A DNA stretch of 64,000 nucleotides from CAZJHX01 sp964545715 (GTDB taxonomy: Bacteria > Myxococcota_A > UBA9042 > GCA-2863065). This document shows positions 56,539 to 64,000 of the stretch, piece after piece. The position numbers and the translations under genes were made by a program. The stretch spans positions 124,001 through 188,000 of the forward strand of contig CAZJHX010000001.1 in NCBI GenBank assembly GCA_964545715.1, given 5' to 3'. Below the pieces are notes generated by a model. That model made no database searches. It was not told where the DNA came from and was given only the letters and a program-made list of their open reading frames with translations. Numbering within the stretch: the stretch's first letter is position 1; every line of letters begins with the position of its first letter.

Positions 56539-56554
56539 AGCACACGCTGTGCCG
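56539..56554 (-). promoter_or_regulatory. Possible sigma-54 promoter
   Basis: On the minus strand the sequence reads CGGCACAGCGTGTGCT: the invariant GG and GC lie 12 bases apart, and CAC is present, with mismatches at three less important positions. The predicted start (~56529) is 28 bases before the lipoprotein ATG, at normal distance. A candidate by pattern only. Confidence 0.45.
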
Positions 56555-56690
56555 AATTTCTAAGTGACTGATATGTAAACAATTCTTGTCGAGGGGTGCG
56601 CGTTGTGTAAACCGGTGGTGACGGTTTGCATGCTGATTTTTGTCAATGGTGATAACGACAGGAAACACCGGGCTCGAATAAGCTGCGCTG

Positions 56691-57875
56691 ATGCTTCGGG
56701 CTGTGGTCATAGCCGGTTTGTTGGCGGGATGCGGAGGCGCGGACGACGTTGCGGCGGATGTGTCAGACGACGCGCACGAGGTCTCTGACGACACCCACGG
56801 CCCCGACGTGGATGCGGCGCCGCTGCAGACTCTGACGACGGATCCGGGTGCGCGCGTCTTGAGCCGGCTGGCGACACTGGAAGAGCTGCCGGGGCTGGCG
56901 GACCAGCCCAGCATCCGAGGCCGGCGCATCGGGACCCTGGCTGCCTTCGACGCCCGGATCTACTTCGGCTACGGCGACTACAGCGACAACACCGGCCCGA
57001 TTCAGGTCCTGTCATACGAGCCGGCGTCGGCGGCCTTCGACGCTTCGCACACCGTCACGACGGAGGAGGTGCTGCGCTTTACGCGTCACACCGGGCGCCT
57101 GTTTTCGCCGGACATCGATCCCAAGGGTCATCAAGCCGAGGGCAGCGGGTTTCGGCTGGAGAGCGCCGACAGCGCCTGGGAGACGATGACTCCCATCGCG
57201 GGCGCTGTTCATACGTTTGCGCTGGCGAGCCATGATGGCCGGCTCTTCGCGGCAAACGGCTCGCTGACGGGAGGCGCCGCAACGCTGACCTCGACCGAGG
57301 ACTTGGGCGAGACCTGGGTCGTGGAGCACAGCACGCAGGCGCCCGGCAGCGCGTTTGCCCGGTACACGCAGGTTGGATCAGCCGGCGGCGTGCTGTTTCT
57401 GGGCGGTTGGCTGTCCACCGCTCCCCGCCAGCAGCTGGGCTTCGTCATGGATGGCGGTGACTGGCGCCCGGTTCACGCGCTCCCGCCCAAAGGCTCCCTT
57501 GTCCCGATGGAGATCGATGGCGCGCTGATCGTTGCGAACATCAACGGCGACCACGGTAAAGGCGGGACTCATCTGGGCACCTATCGGGTGCAGGACGACG
57601 CGCTCCAGTCGGCGGACTACGTCTTCCCCGCGGGCCAGCGGGTGATCAACTGGAGCACGGACCAGTCCGGGGGGCTGTGGGTCTTGACCCGAACCGGCGC
57701 CGGTGACGTGGCCATCCTGCTGCGCGAAGACGCGGCCTGGACCGAAATAGCCGTGCTCACTGCGCTGCCCGACGACGAGTTCAGTGCAGTCGCGCGGCTT
57801 GGAAACCACGTGTATCTGGGCACGCTGGGCGGCGACTTCTACACCGTAGCGGAGCTCTACGCGCCTGCGCCCTGA
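56691..57875 (+). CDS. Beta-propeller-like lipoprotein
   Basis: 394-residue precursor with a very short lipoprotein signal and lipobox LAGC (Cys ~14), then an acidic Asp/His/Val tether (~20-45). The mature part shows repeated strands with Gly-Asp-x-Tyr and Trp motifs (GLWVLTRTGAGDVAILL, GNHVYLGTLGGDFY), consistent with a sialidase/BNR-like or WD-like propeller but without the Asp-box signature. Function unknown. It ends directly against the stop of the convergent CotH-type gene. Confidence 0.75.
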   Translation: MLRAVVIAGLLAGCGGADDVAADVSDDAHEVSDDTHGPDVDAAPLQTLTTDPGARVLSRLATLEELPGLADQPSIRGRRIGTLAAFDARIYFGYGDYSDNTGPIQVLSYEPASAAFDASHTVTTEEVLRFTRHTGRLFSPDIDPKGHQAEGSGFRLESADSAWETMTPIAGAVHTFALASHDGRLFAANGSLTGGAATLTSTEDLGETWVVEHSTQAPGSAFARYTQVGSAGGVLFLGGWLSTAPRQQLGFVMDGGDWRPVHALPPKGSLVPMEIDGALIVANINGDHGKGGTHLGTYRVQDDALQSADYVFPAGQRVINWSTDQSGGLWVLTRTGAGDVAILLREDAAWTEIAVLTALPDDEFSAVARLGNHVYLGTLGGDFYTVAELYAPAP

Positions 57876-59588
57876 TCACGGGTCGGGCAGGGCGCTGCAG
57901 ATGAAGGGCGCCTTGGACGAGCAGTTTCGCTCGTACCACAGCGGGGCGGCGCTGCCCTTGTAGAAGGTGCAGTCGAATTGGGGCAGCAGCTTGGCCGGCT
58001 CACCTTCGGCCCAGTTCGTAAACGTCGCCTCCGTGCCGTCGCCCCAGAGGTACTCGTCCTCGGTCTTGCGGTCGTTCAGCCCGATCGCCCAGATGCCGCC
58101 CTTGGTCTCGTGTGCCACGGCCCAGACCGCCTCGTTCTGCTCGGCGCTGTCGATGCGCGCCAGCTGGTGCCCCTGTGCTTTGCAGAAGGCGCGCGCCTGC
58201 GTCCACTTCCGCACGTGGGTGCAGAAGAAGTAGTCGACCTCGTCCACGGTCTGAGACGGGCAGGGGCAGTCCGGGTTGTCATCGATGTACCCGCTGCAGT
58301 TGTTGTCGATCCCGTCGCACACCTCTTCGGCGTCGGGGTGGATGGCCGGGTCGGCGTCATTGCAGTCGTGAGCGCAGGGCCCGAAGCCATCGCTGTCATC
58401 ATCCGGCTCCACCCCGTCCACAAGGCAGTCCAGGTCCGCGCGAAAGCCCTCCAGGCGGTTGCCCAGCCACTTGCGCAGCCCCTCCTGCGCGTTCTCCATC
58501 GAGGTGTTCGTGTAGCGTTTGCGCGTGTCCGCCCGAGCCGCCTCGTCGATGAGCGCGAGCACACTGTCTACCTCGGAAGACAGGTCCAGGGCCTCGAACG
58601 TATCGGCGGCCGCGCGCGCACGAAAGATGTAGTCCAGGCGGCACTCGGCCACGTCGTCTATGCACTTGCGCAGCAGATACCCGTTGCCGTCAAACGGTGT
58701 CGTGCGCCGCACGAAGACCTGGTCCAGGCTCCACGGCAGGTACGACCACGTTCCGGCCGCGGTCTCGTAATACATGTAGTAGTTGTGTGGCGACTGGTAG
58801 CCGTCAAAGTGCCCGATGAGGGCCTCCGCCGCGGTGTAGCTCAGAAACTCAGACCCATCCAGCACGCTGTCCGCACCGTAGAAGATCCGGTCGCTGTCCT
58901 CCTTGGCCTGCTCGGCGAAGAGCTCCAGCGCCTCCAGATCCGGGTCGCCCTCGTCCAGGTCGAAGCCGTCGACGGATTTGTTGATGTCGTCGCCGGACTC
59001 CGCCTCGTACAGGCTGCCGAGCGGGTCGTCGAAGTTCTCCTCCAGGAAGTCGTCGTTGTACGGCTGCAGATTCAAATAGAGTCCGTAGTGCTCTCCGTTG
59101 ACCGTCACCGTGGCGTATCCCGTGCGCGGCGCCGGCACGCCCATCGCGCGAAAAACCGCGTAGCCCAGCCACTCTTTGAGCATGGAGGTGTCGTGGTGCA
59201 GGTTGTTCAGCGTCAGCCCCTCCAGCCCAAGGAAGCGCCCGCCCTTTGTAAACGCGTTGAACTTCACCTTGAAGGAGGGCTTCTCGGCGAGCGTGGTCAG
59301 CGTGAAGCTGCCTTTGAGCCGAATGCCGATGTTCTCGAACACCGCCTCTTCGTAGCGGAACGTGCCTTTCACGTAGACCTTGGGCTCGTCCGCCAGCGCG
59401 GCCATCGCGGCTTCGTCCAGCGTCAGGTGGAACTCAGGCAGCTGCGTGGAGGAGTACATCGCCGCAACGGTCAGCGGTGGCGGGGGCTCGATCGGAACCG
59501 GCGCCGGCGGTGTTGGCGGCTCGTCCACCGGCTCCGCACAGGCGGCAACCAGCATCGCGAGCAACCCGATTCGGAGCGCAGCGTGCAC
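57876..59588 (-). CDS. CotH-kinase/MopE-motif/C-type-lectin fusion lipoprotein
   Basis: GTG 59588 gives a lipoprotein signal with lipobox VAAC (Cys ~17) and a Pro-rich tether. Residues ~40-390 are a CotH-like kinase domain: GIRLKGSFT, KPSFKVKFN, LEGLTLNNLHHD, YATVTVNGEHYGLYLNLQPYN and LPWSLDQVF are characteristic blocks. A MopE/Put-metal-binding segment (~425-475; CNDADPAIHPDAEEVCDGIDNN..) follows, then a C-type-lectin domain to the end (QARAFCKAQGHQLARIDS, IWAIGLND, NWAEGEP, FICSALP). CotH proteins phosphorylate secreted proteins in Bacillus spores. The fusion to metal-binding and carbohydrate-binding-like domains on a lipoprotein suggests extracellular phosphorylation of surface partners; this is an inference. 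Confidence 0.88.
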   Translation of the reverse strand: MHAALRIGLLAMLVAACAEPVDEPPTPPAPVPIEPPPPLTVAAMYSSTQLPEFHLTLDEAAMAALADEPKVYVKGTFRYEEAVFENIGIRLKGSFTLTTLAEKPSFKVKFNAFTKGGRFLGLEGLTLNNLHHDTSMLKEWLGYAVFRAMGVPAPRTGYATVTVNGEHYGLYLNLQPYNDDFLEENFDDPLGSLYEAESGDDINKSVDGFDLDEGDPDLEALELFAEQAKEDSDRIFYGADSVLDGSEFLSYTAAEALIGHFDGYQSPHNYYMYYETAAGTWSYLPWSLDQVFVRRTTPFDGNGYLLRKCIDDVAECRLDYIFRARAAADTFEALDLSSEVDSVLALIDEAARADTRKRYTNTSMENAQEGLRKWLGNRLEGFRADLDCLVDGVEPDDDSDGFGPCAHDCNDADPAIHPDAEEVCDGIDNNCSGYIDDNPDCPCPSQTVDEVDYFFCTHVRKWTQARAFCKAQGHQLARIDSAEQNEAVWAVAHETKGGIWAIGLNDRKTEDEYLWGDGTEATFTNWAEGEPAKLLPQFDCTFYKGSAAPLWYERNCSSKAPFICSALPDP

Positions 59589-59713
59589 CTGGACATTGTG
59601 CCAAATGACCCCCGCGAAGAAAAAACCGACCACGTCAAAAAAAAGCCTTAAGTTTCTGCTCGCCCCACCCGAACTAGGAACGTCAGTGTTGGGACCGACC
59701 TTGAGGGGAGCGT

Positions 59714-61132
59714 TTGCGTCGGCTAATTCTCTTATCACCAGATGTGACGCTGCAGCGTGCCGTGGCCCGCGCAGTCGATGGCTCTGGCGTCGTGCTGGTC
59801 GCAGCTCCAGATTTGTCGAGCGCGGTCCGGCTTCTCGATTCCGATAACGTTGTGGCTGTGGTTGCCGCCCTGGATCACTTGCAGGATCCCGAGGCGGACG
59901 TCATCCGGCTGCAGGACGAAGCGGCTCCATGTCCGCTGTACCTGCTGGCCGCCGTTGAACACATGAACCGCGCGTACGAGCTGGCGGCCAACGGCGTGCG
60001 TGACGTCGCAAGCCTGCCGTTGATGCCCGAAGAGTTGAGACATCGTATGCGGGACGTTCTGACGTCCGGTCGCGGCGTCAAGGCGTCGGGCAGCGCCTCC
60101 CGTGTCGTGCCGCAGCGCAAGTCGGACGTGCTACTCGGCAACAGCGCCCTCATCCACGGCGTTCGTGACCGGATCGGCATGCTGGCTCGCACGGACCTGC
60201 CGGTCGCCATTTACGGCGAGAGCGGCACCGGCAAGGAGCTCGCGGCGCGGATGATTCACTGCGAGTCAACCCGCAAGCACGGCCCCTTTGTCGTGACCAA
60301 CTGTACGGCGCTGCCCGAGGCGCTGTTCGAAAACGACCTCTTCGGTCATGAGCGCGGCTCCTACACCGGCGCTCACTCGCGCACGGGAGGCCTCCTGGAC
60401 GAGGCCAACGGCGGCACCCTGGTCTTCGACGAGATCGGCGACCTGTCGATGAGCCTGCAGGCCAAGCTGCTGCGACTCATTCAGTTCCGCACCTATCGGC
60501 GCGTCGGCGGGACCAAGACGTTGGAGGCCGATGTCCGCATCATCGTGTCGACCAACGTGGATCTCGTCAAAGCCGTCGCCGCCGGTGAGTTTCGCAGCGA
60601 CCTCTACTACCGGATCAACGTGCTGGAGACGACGATGCCGCCGCTCCGCCACCACCTGGAAGACCTCCCGGTGCTGGTTCACCACTTCGCCTCCGAGTTC
60701 TGCCGCCGGTACGGTCGCGAGCGCGTCAGCTTCACGCCCGACGCCCTGGACAAGCTGCGCGGCCATCAGTGGGCCGGCAACGTCCGCGAGCTCGAGAGCG
60801 TGGTGCAATCGGCCCTGGCTCTGCACCACGGCGACGTCCTGGACGCCGACGACATCAGCCTGGTCAGCATCGCCCCGTCGACACAATCCGACAGCCCGGT
60901 CGATCCCGAGCTGGACTTCAGCATCGGCTTTGCGGACGCCCGCAAGCGCCACGTCGAGCGCTTCGAGGCCACCTACCTGGTCGAGCTTCTCCGCCGCTGC
61001 GGAGGCAACGTCGCTGCCGCCGCGCGTGCCGCGGATTACGATCGCAAGAGCTTCTGGCGCCTGCTGCAGAAACACGAGATCGACGTGGACGACATCCGCC
61101 GCGGCAAGATTCCGCGTATTGGTGGCCGTTAG
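59714..61132 (+). CDS. Sigma-54 activator with degenerate receiver domain
   Basis: TTG 59714 follows GGGGAG at short spacing. 472 residues: N-terminal receiver-like fold (~1-115), in which the usual phospho-acceptor position after strand 3 is not Asp (VVAVVAALDH), so phosphorylation is doubtful; AAA+ activator (~135-370) with GESGTGKE, GSYTGA (variant of GAFTGA, still compatible with sigma-54 contact) and FDEIGDLSM; and a C-terminal Fis-type HTH (~435-460; NVAAAARAADYDRKSFWRLL). It probably acts at sigma-54 promoters, controlled by protein contacts rather than classic phosphotransfer. It is convergent with a TPR-GAF-histidine kinase, 24 bp away. Confidence 0.88.
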   Translation: MRRLILLSPDVTLQRAVARAVDGSGVVLVAAPDLSSAVRLLDSDNVVAVVAALDHLQDPEADVIRLQDEAAPCPLYLLAAVEHMNRAYELAANGVRDVASLPLMPEELRHRMRDVLTSGRGVKASGSASRVVPQRKSDVLLGNSALIHGVRDRIGMLARTDLPVAIYGESGTGKELAARMIHCESTRKHGPFVVTNCTALPEALFENDLFGHERGSYTGAHSRTGGLLDEANGGTLVFDEIGDLSMSLQAKLLRLIQFRTYRRVGGTKTLEADVRIIVSTNVDLVKAVAAGEFRSDLYYRINVLETTMPPLRHHLEDLPVLVHHFASEFCRRYGRERVSFTPDALDKLRGHQWAGNVRELESVVQSALALHHGDVLDADDISLVSIAPSTQSDSPVDPELDFSIGFADARKRHVERFEATYLVELLRRCGGNVAAAARAADYDRKSFWRLLQKHEIDVDDIRRGKIPRIGGR

Positions 61133-61156
61133 CCCCACCAAGCACCCACACATCTT

Positions 61157-64000
61157 CTATTCGGCTTGCGGCTCTTCCAGAGTCGGGAGCGTGAACTTGA
61201 AGGCGGCGCCGCCCTGCTCCAGGTTGTCGCACCAGATGTGGCCGCCGTGGCGCTCGACGATGTGGCGTGCGATCGCCAGGCCCAGGCCCAGGCCGCGGCG
61301 TCGGGATTGCCGGCCGCCGCCCTGGCGGAACTTGGTGAAGATCGTCTCGCGCGTCTCCTCGGGCACGCCCGGTCCCGAGTCTTCGATGGCGATCTCCACG
61401 AAGCCGGACTCGCTGACGTGGGCGGAGACCTGCGACAGGAACTCGGTGGGCGGGCACTCGGGGCCGAGATCCTCGACCGGCGCGTCCTTGTGAATCGACC
61501 GGGCGCGCAGGTGGATGTGTCCCTCGTCCGGCGTGAACTTGATCGCGTTGGTCAGCAGGTTGGTCACGACCTGAATGATCCGGTCGCGGCTGCCCAGCAC
61601 CATCGGCAGCGCGTCCGGCGTGTGTACCTGGATCTTCTGACGACGCGAGGTCGACAAGCCGCTGAGGTTGGCCGCGACCGTGGACAGCAGCTCGCGCATG
61701 TCGATCGACACCACCGTGTTGGCCGACTGGTGGTGCTCGAGGCGGGCCAGGTCCGTCAGGTTGCCGATCATGCGATTGAGGCGCAGCAGCTCATCGCTGG
61801 CGACCTCCAGGTACTCGCTCAGCTCACCCGGTAGCGCGCCCGTGTGCTCGCGCATCAGCTCCACGTGGGCGTAGATGCCGTTCAGCGGGCCACGCAGCTC
61901 GTGCGCCAGCATCGCCATCGTTTCGCTGCGGCTGCGCTCCAGCTCAAGCAGCTCGGCGTGCTCCAGGCTGGCTCCGATCACCGAGCTCAGCGCTCCCACC
62001 AGCGGGACGGCGCGGCGGAGCTCTTCGGAGTCCGGCTTCACGCTGTCCAAGTAGAGGACGCCGCGTCGGCGCCGGTGACTGCGTATCGACGCCGCCAGGA
62101 CGCTTCGCACCTCCATCAGGGCGATGCTTTGGGCCGCCTTGTAGCGCTCGGCGGCCACGGTCAGCGGGATGTAGATCGGCTCGTCGGACTGGTAAGCGTC
62201 GCGCGTGATCGTGCGGCTGAAGACTTTGTCGGCGGGGCGCGTCACCGAGTTGTCACGGCGGCAGACCACCTTCAGCGACGGGCGGCCGGCCGCGTCAAAG
62301 AGCACGATGAAGCCGCGATCCGCCGACACCAGGTCGACCATTCGCTCCAGCACCGTCGACAGGAAGTCGCGCGGGTCCTCGAAGTGCCCGATCTGCTCGC
62401 AGAAGGCTGCGATGGCCTCCAGCTGGTCCGCCGTGGTGCCTGCCTCCGGGCCCATTCGCACGCGCCGCTGGGCCTCGCGCGTCATGGCCAGATCCCAGCC
62501 GGCGTCCATGCGCTCGAACGTGCGCTCTACCTCTTGAAGCACGCGCTGAGCCGCGGCTGATTCGCCCTGCGCGCCCAGCGTCAGGCCGCGCTCGCGTCGT
62601 ACACGCGCCAGCTCCAAGGCCGCGCCCGCCCCGGCAAGCTCGCCCTCGGCGCGGTCCAGGCACTCGGCCGCCGCGGTGTAGCGGCCGTTGATCCGGTTGT
62701 CCATGGCCAGCAGCCGCAGCAGGTTGGCAACTTCGAGTCGGAGCTTGGCGTCATCGGCGCGGTCCAGCAGCTTCTGGACGGCGCGGTTGTCGATATTGTG
62801 CGCGTTTTCGAGCGAGTCCAACTCGAACATCCGTCGCTGGCCCTCGATGGCCTCGTCCTTGGCCTCGATCGCTTCGGCCAGCTGGACGGTCTTCTTCAGC
62901 ATGCTGCGCGCTTGTGGGTGGCGGCCCGCGCGCATCATCGTGTCGCCCAGGTTGCCCAGCAGCATGGCCTCCAGACGCTTGGCGCCCAGCTCGCGGGCCG
63001 CGTGCAGCCCCTCGCTCAGCAGCTGCTCTGCCCGCTCGAACATCCCCCGCTCGCGATATAGCGAGCCCAGGTTGTTCAACAGGCTGACCCGCTCGATGCG
63101 CTCGCCCGTGCGCTCCAAAATGCGCATGAAGGCCTCGAAGCACCGCGTCGCCGCCGGCCAATCCCCCTGGTAATAGTAGACGATGCCCAGGTTGTTCTGG
63201 CACTTGCCCACGCCGCGCCGGTAGCCCATCTCCTCAAAGCGCGACAGGGCCCGCTCGTAGCATCGAATCGCGTCCGAATACTGCGCCAGGTGACGGTGCC
63301 CCGTGCCCATGGCCATCAGCGCCTCTGCGGCGCCGTTCGCGTCGCTCAGGCTCTCGTAGATCGCAAGCGCGGCCTCGTTCTCCTGCAGCGACGCGTCCCA
63401 GCGGCCCTGCTGCCACAAGATGTTGCCGCGCAGCTTTCGTATCTTGGCCTCGTACCGCCGATCGCCATGACGCCGCGCCAGTCGTCCCGCGCCGTCCGCC
63501 GCGGTCAGCGCCGCCCGCCAATCCGACTGCAGCATGTACGCCCAGCCGATGTCGTGCGCGGCCAGCACACGGCTCTCGGTGCCCATTTTGGCGTCGCCGA
63601 CGACCTTGGCCAGCAGCTTGATCGCCTCCGCATACTCCGCCAGCAGCACCAGGGCGTGGCCCAGTCGCCGCCGGACGTCGATCGGGTCGGACTTGCCACA
63701 CCGCGCCAGGGCCTTGGCAAAGTGCTGTCGGGCTTCGACCGGGCGGTCCGCCTCCATGTGGAGGTCGCCCAGGTCGCGCAAGATGATGCAGCGCACGCTG
63801 TCCGTGCCCTGATTTTCCAGCGCTTCCAGCGCCAGCTTGTACAGCGTCTCCGCCTCACCGAAAGCCAGCGTCCGACGCGACCGCTCAGCGGCGTTGCGCG
63901 CGAGAGGGACGCCGCTCTGCCAGTCTCCGGCGCCCAGGAGGTGCCGGGCGGTCTCTGCCAGCACGCCCCGCTCCGCCAGACCGTCGGCGCCGCCGCCCGG
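61157..64000 (-). CDS. TPR-GAF-histidine kinase, 5' end outside the window
   Basis: The frame is open through base 64000, so the N-terminus lies beyond the window; 947 codons are visible. Order: TPR repeats (first ~480 visible residues; YEAKIRKLRGNILWQQGRW, AIRCYERALSRFEEMG, NNLGSLYRERGMF), GAF (~540-660; DFLSTVLERMVDLVSADRGF), HisKA with MLAHELRGPLNG (canonical His), and HATPase with TNLLTNAIKF and GLGLGLAIARHIVERHGG. The TPR-GAF core resembles that of the 1710-residue kinase/sigma-54 protein, so an upstream Ser/Thr-kinase and AAA part is likely but not seen. Its convergent neighbour is the sigma-54 activator. Confidence 0.88.
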   Translation of the reverse strand, partial: PGGGADGLAERGVLAETARHLLGAGDWQSGVPLARNAAERSRRTLAFGEAETLYKLALEALENQGTDSVRCIILRDLGDLHMEADRPVEARQHFAKALARCGKSDPIDVRRRLGHALVLLAEYAEAIKLLAKVVGDAKMGTESRVLAAHDIGWAYMLQSDWRAALTAADGAGRLARRHGDRRYEAKIRKLRGNILWQQGRWDASLQENEAALAIYESLSDANGAAEALMAMGTGHRHLAQYSDAIRCYERALSRFEEMGYRRGVGKCQNNLGIVYYYQGDWPAATRCFEAFMRILERTGERIERVSLLNNLGSLYRERGMFERAEQLLSEGLHAARELGAKRLEAMLLGNLGDTMMRAGRHPQARSMLKKTVQLAEAIEAKDEAIEGQRRMFELDSLENAHNIDNRAVQKLLDRADDAKLRLEVANLLRLLAMDNRINGRYTAAAECLDRAEGELAGAGAALELARVRRERGLTLGAQGESAAAQRVLQEVERTFERMDAGWDLAMTREAQRRVRMGPEAGTTADQLEAIAAFCEQIGHFEDPRDFLSTVLERMVDLVSADRGFIVLFDAAGRPSLKVVCRRDNSVTRPADKVFSRTITRDAYQSDEPIYIPLTVAAERYKAAQSIALMEVRSVLAASIRSHRRRRGVLYLDSVKPDSEELRRAVPLVGALSSVIGASLEHAELLELERSRSETMAMLAHELRGPLNGIYAHVELMREHTGALPGELSEYLEVASDELLRLNRMIGNLTDLARLEHHQSANTVVSIDMRELLSTVAANLSGLSTSRRQKIQVHTPDALPMVLGSRDRIIQVVTNLLTNAIKFTPDEGHIHLRARSIHKDAPVEDLGPECPPTEFLSQVSAHVSESGFVEIAIEDSGPGVPEETRETIFTKFRQGGGRQSRRRGLGLGLAIARHIVERHGGHIWCDNLEQGGAAFKFTLPTLEEPQAE

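Noticed and set aside
56618..56636. TGG/TTTGCA-like sequence as a sigma-54 promoter for the 56691 gene
   Set aside because: Distance between the GG and GC elements is one base short, which normally abolishes sigma-54 promoters.

Overview
The window is high-GC, gene-dense DNA. It carries an unusually large number of secreted lipoproteins (lipobox signal peptides, Asp/Thr-rich linkers, Cys-rich repeats, kelch and MopE-type motifs), Hanks-type Ser/Thr kinases, FHA proteins and large TPR-GAF signalling proteins. This profile fits a Myxococcota/Bradymonadota-type ('deltaproteobacterial') predator-like bacterium. The assignment is inferred from gene content; no rRNA or tRNA gene was seen. A run of Ns with flanking poly-C at 13.6 kb shows that this is a draft or metagenomic assembly.

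Layout: 1-2.1 kb, two minus-strand Cys-rich secreted proteins, the first cut by the window edge. 2.2-9.9 kb, a lipoprotein, a selenocysteine-containing selD whose in-frame TGA hides its N-terminus, an Asp/Thr-linker lipoprotein, a membrane-anchored DsbA-like protein, ilvE, a zinc-ribbon protein and a soluble Ser/Thr kinase. 10-16.7 kb, a PAAR protein with a coupled partner, a repeat-rich basic secreted protein behind a consensus sigma-54 promoter, a HEAT-like lipoprotein coupled to a PurD-like ligase, and a lipoprotein. 16.9-22 kb, one 1710-residue protein joining kinase, AAA, TPR, GAF, sigma-54 activator and Fis-type HTH. 22-26.5 kb, small lipoproteins, a SUKH-like protein, an FadL-like porin and a PpiC/SurA-like protein, with two copies of a long palindromic repeat, each in a divergent promoter region. 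26.6-32.9 kb, a six-gene operon of kelch lipoprotein, FHA membrane protein, FHA-GAF histidine kinase and three small Cys-rich lipoproteins. 32.6-38.6 kb, a TraR/DksA-type protein, an MprF-C-terminal-like membrane protein, and a minus-strand surface-polysaccharide operon.

38.8-54.5 kb is the most interesting locus: seven plus-strand genes, six of whose junctions overlap or nearly overlap. It encodes a PUFA/enediyne-like iterative polyketide synthase split over two proteins (tandem NPD-type ER-KS-AT-ACP-KR, then KS-AT-DH-PPTase), a free ACP, two paralogous alpha/beta hydrolases, an MGT-type glycosyltransferase and a membrane-anchored zinc-motif methyltransferase. The set predicts a self-activated pathway to a glycosylated, methylated polyketide or lipid, and lacks the tandem ACP array of true PUFA synthases.

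54.5-64 kb: a PilZ-like protein, two lipoproteins, a CotH-kinase/MopE/C-type-lectin fusion lipoprotein, and a convergent pair of a sigma-54 activator with a degenerate receiver and a TPR-GAF-histidine kinase running off the right edge.
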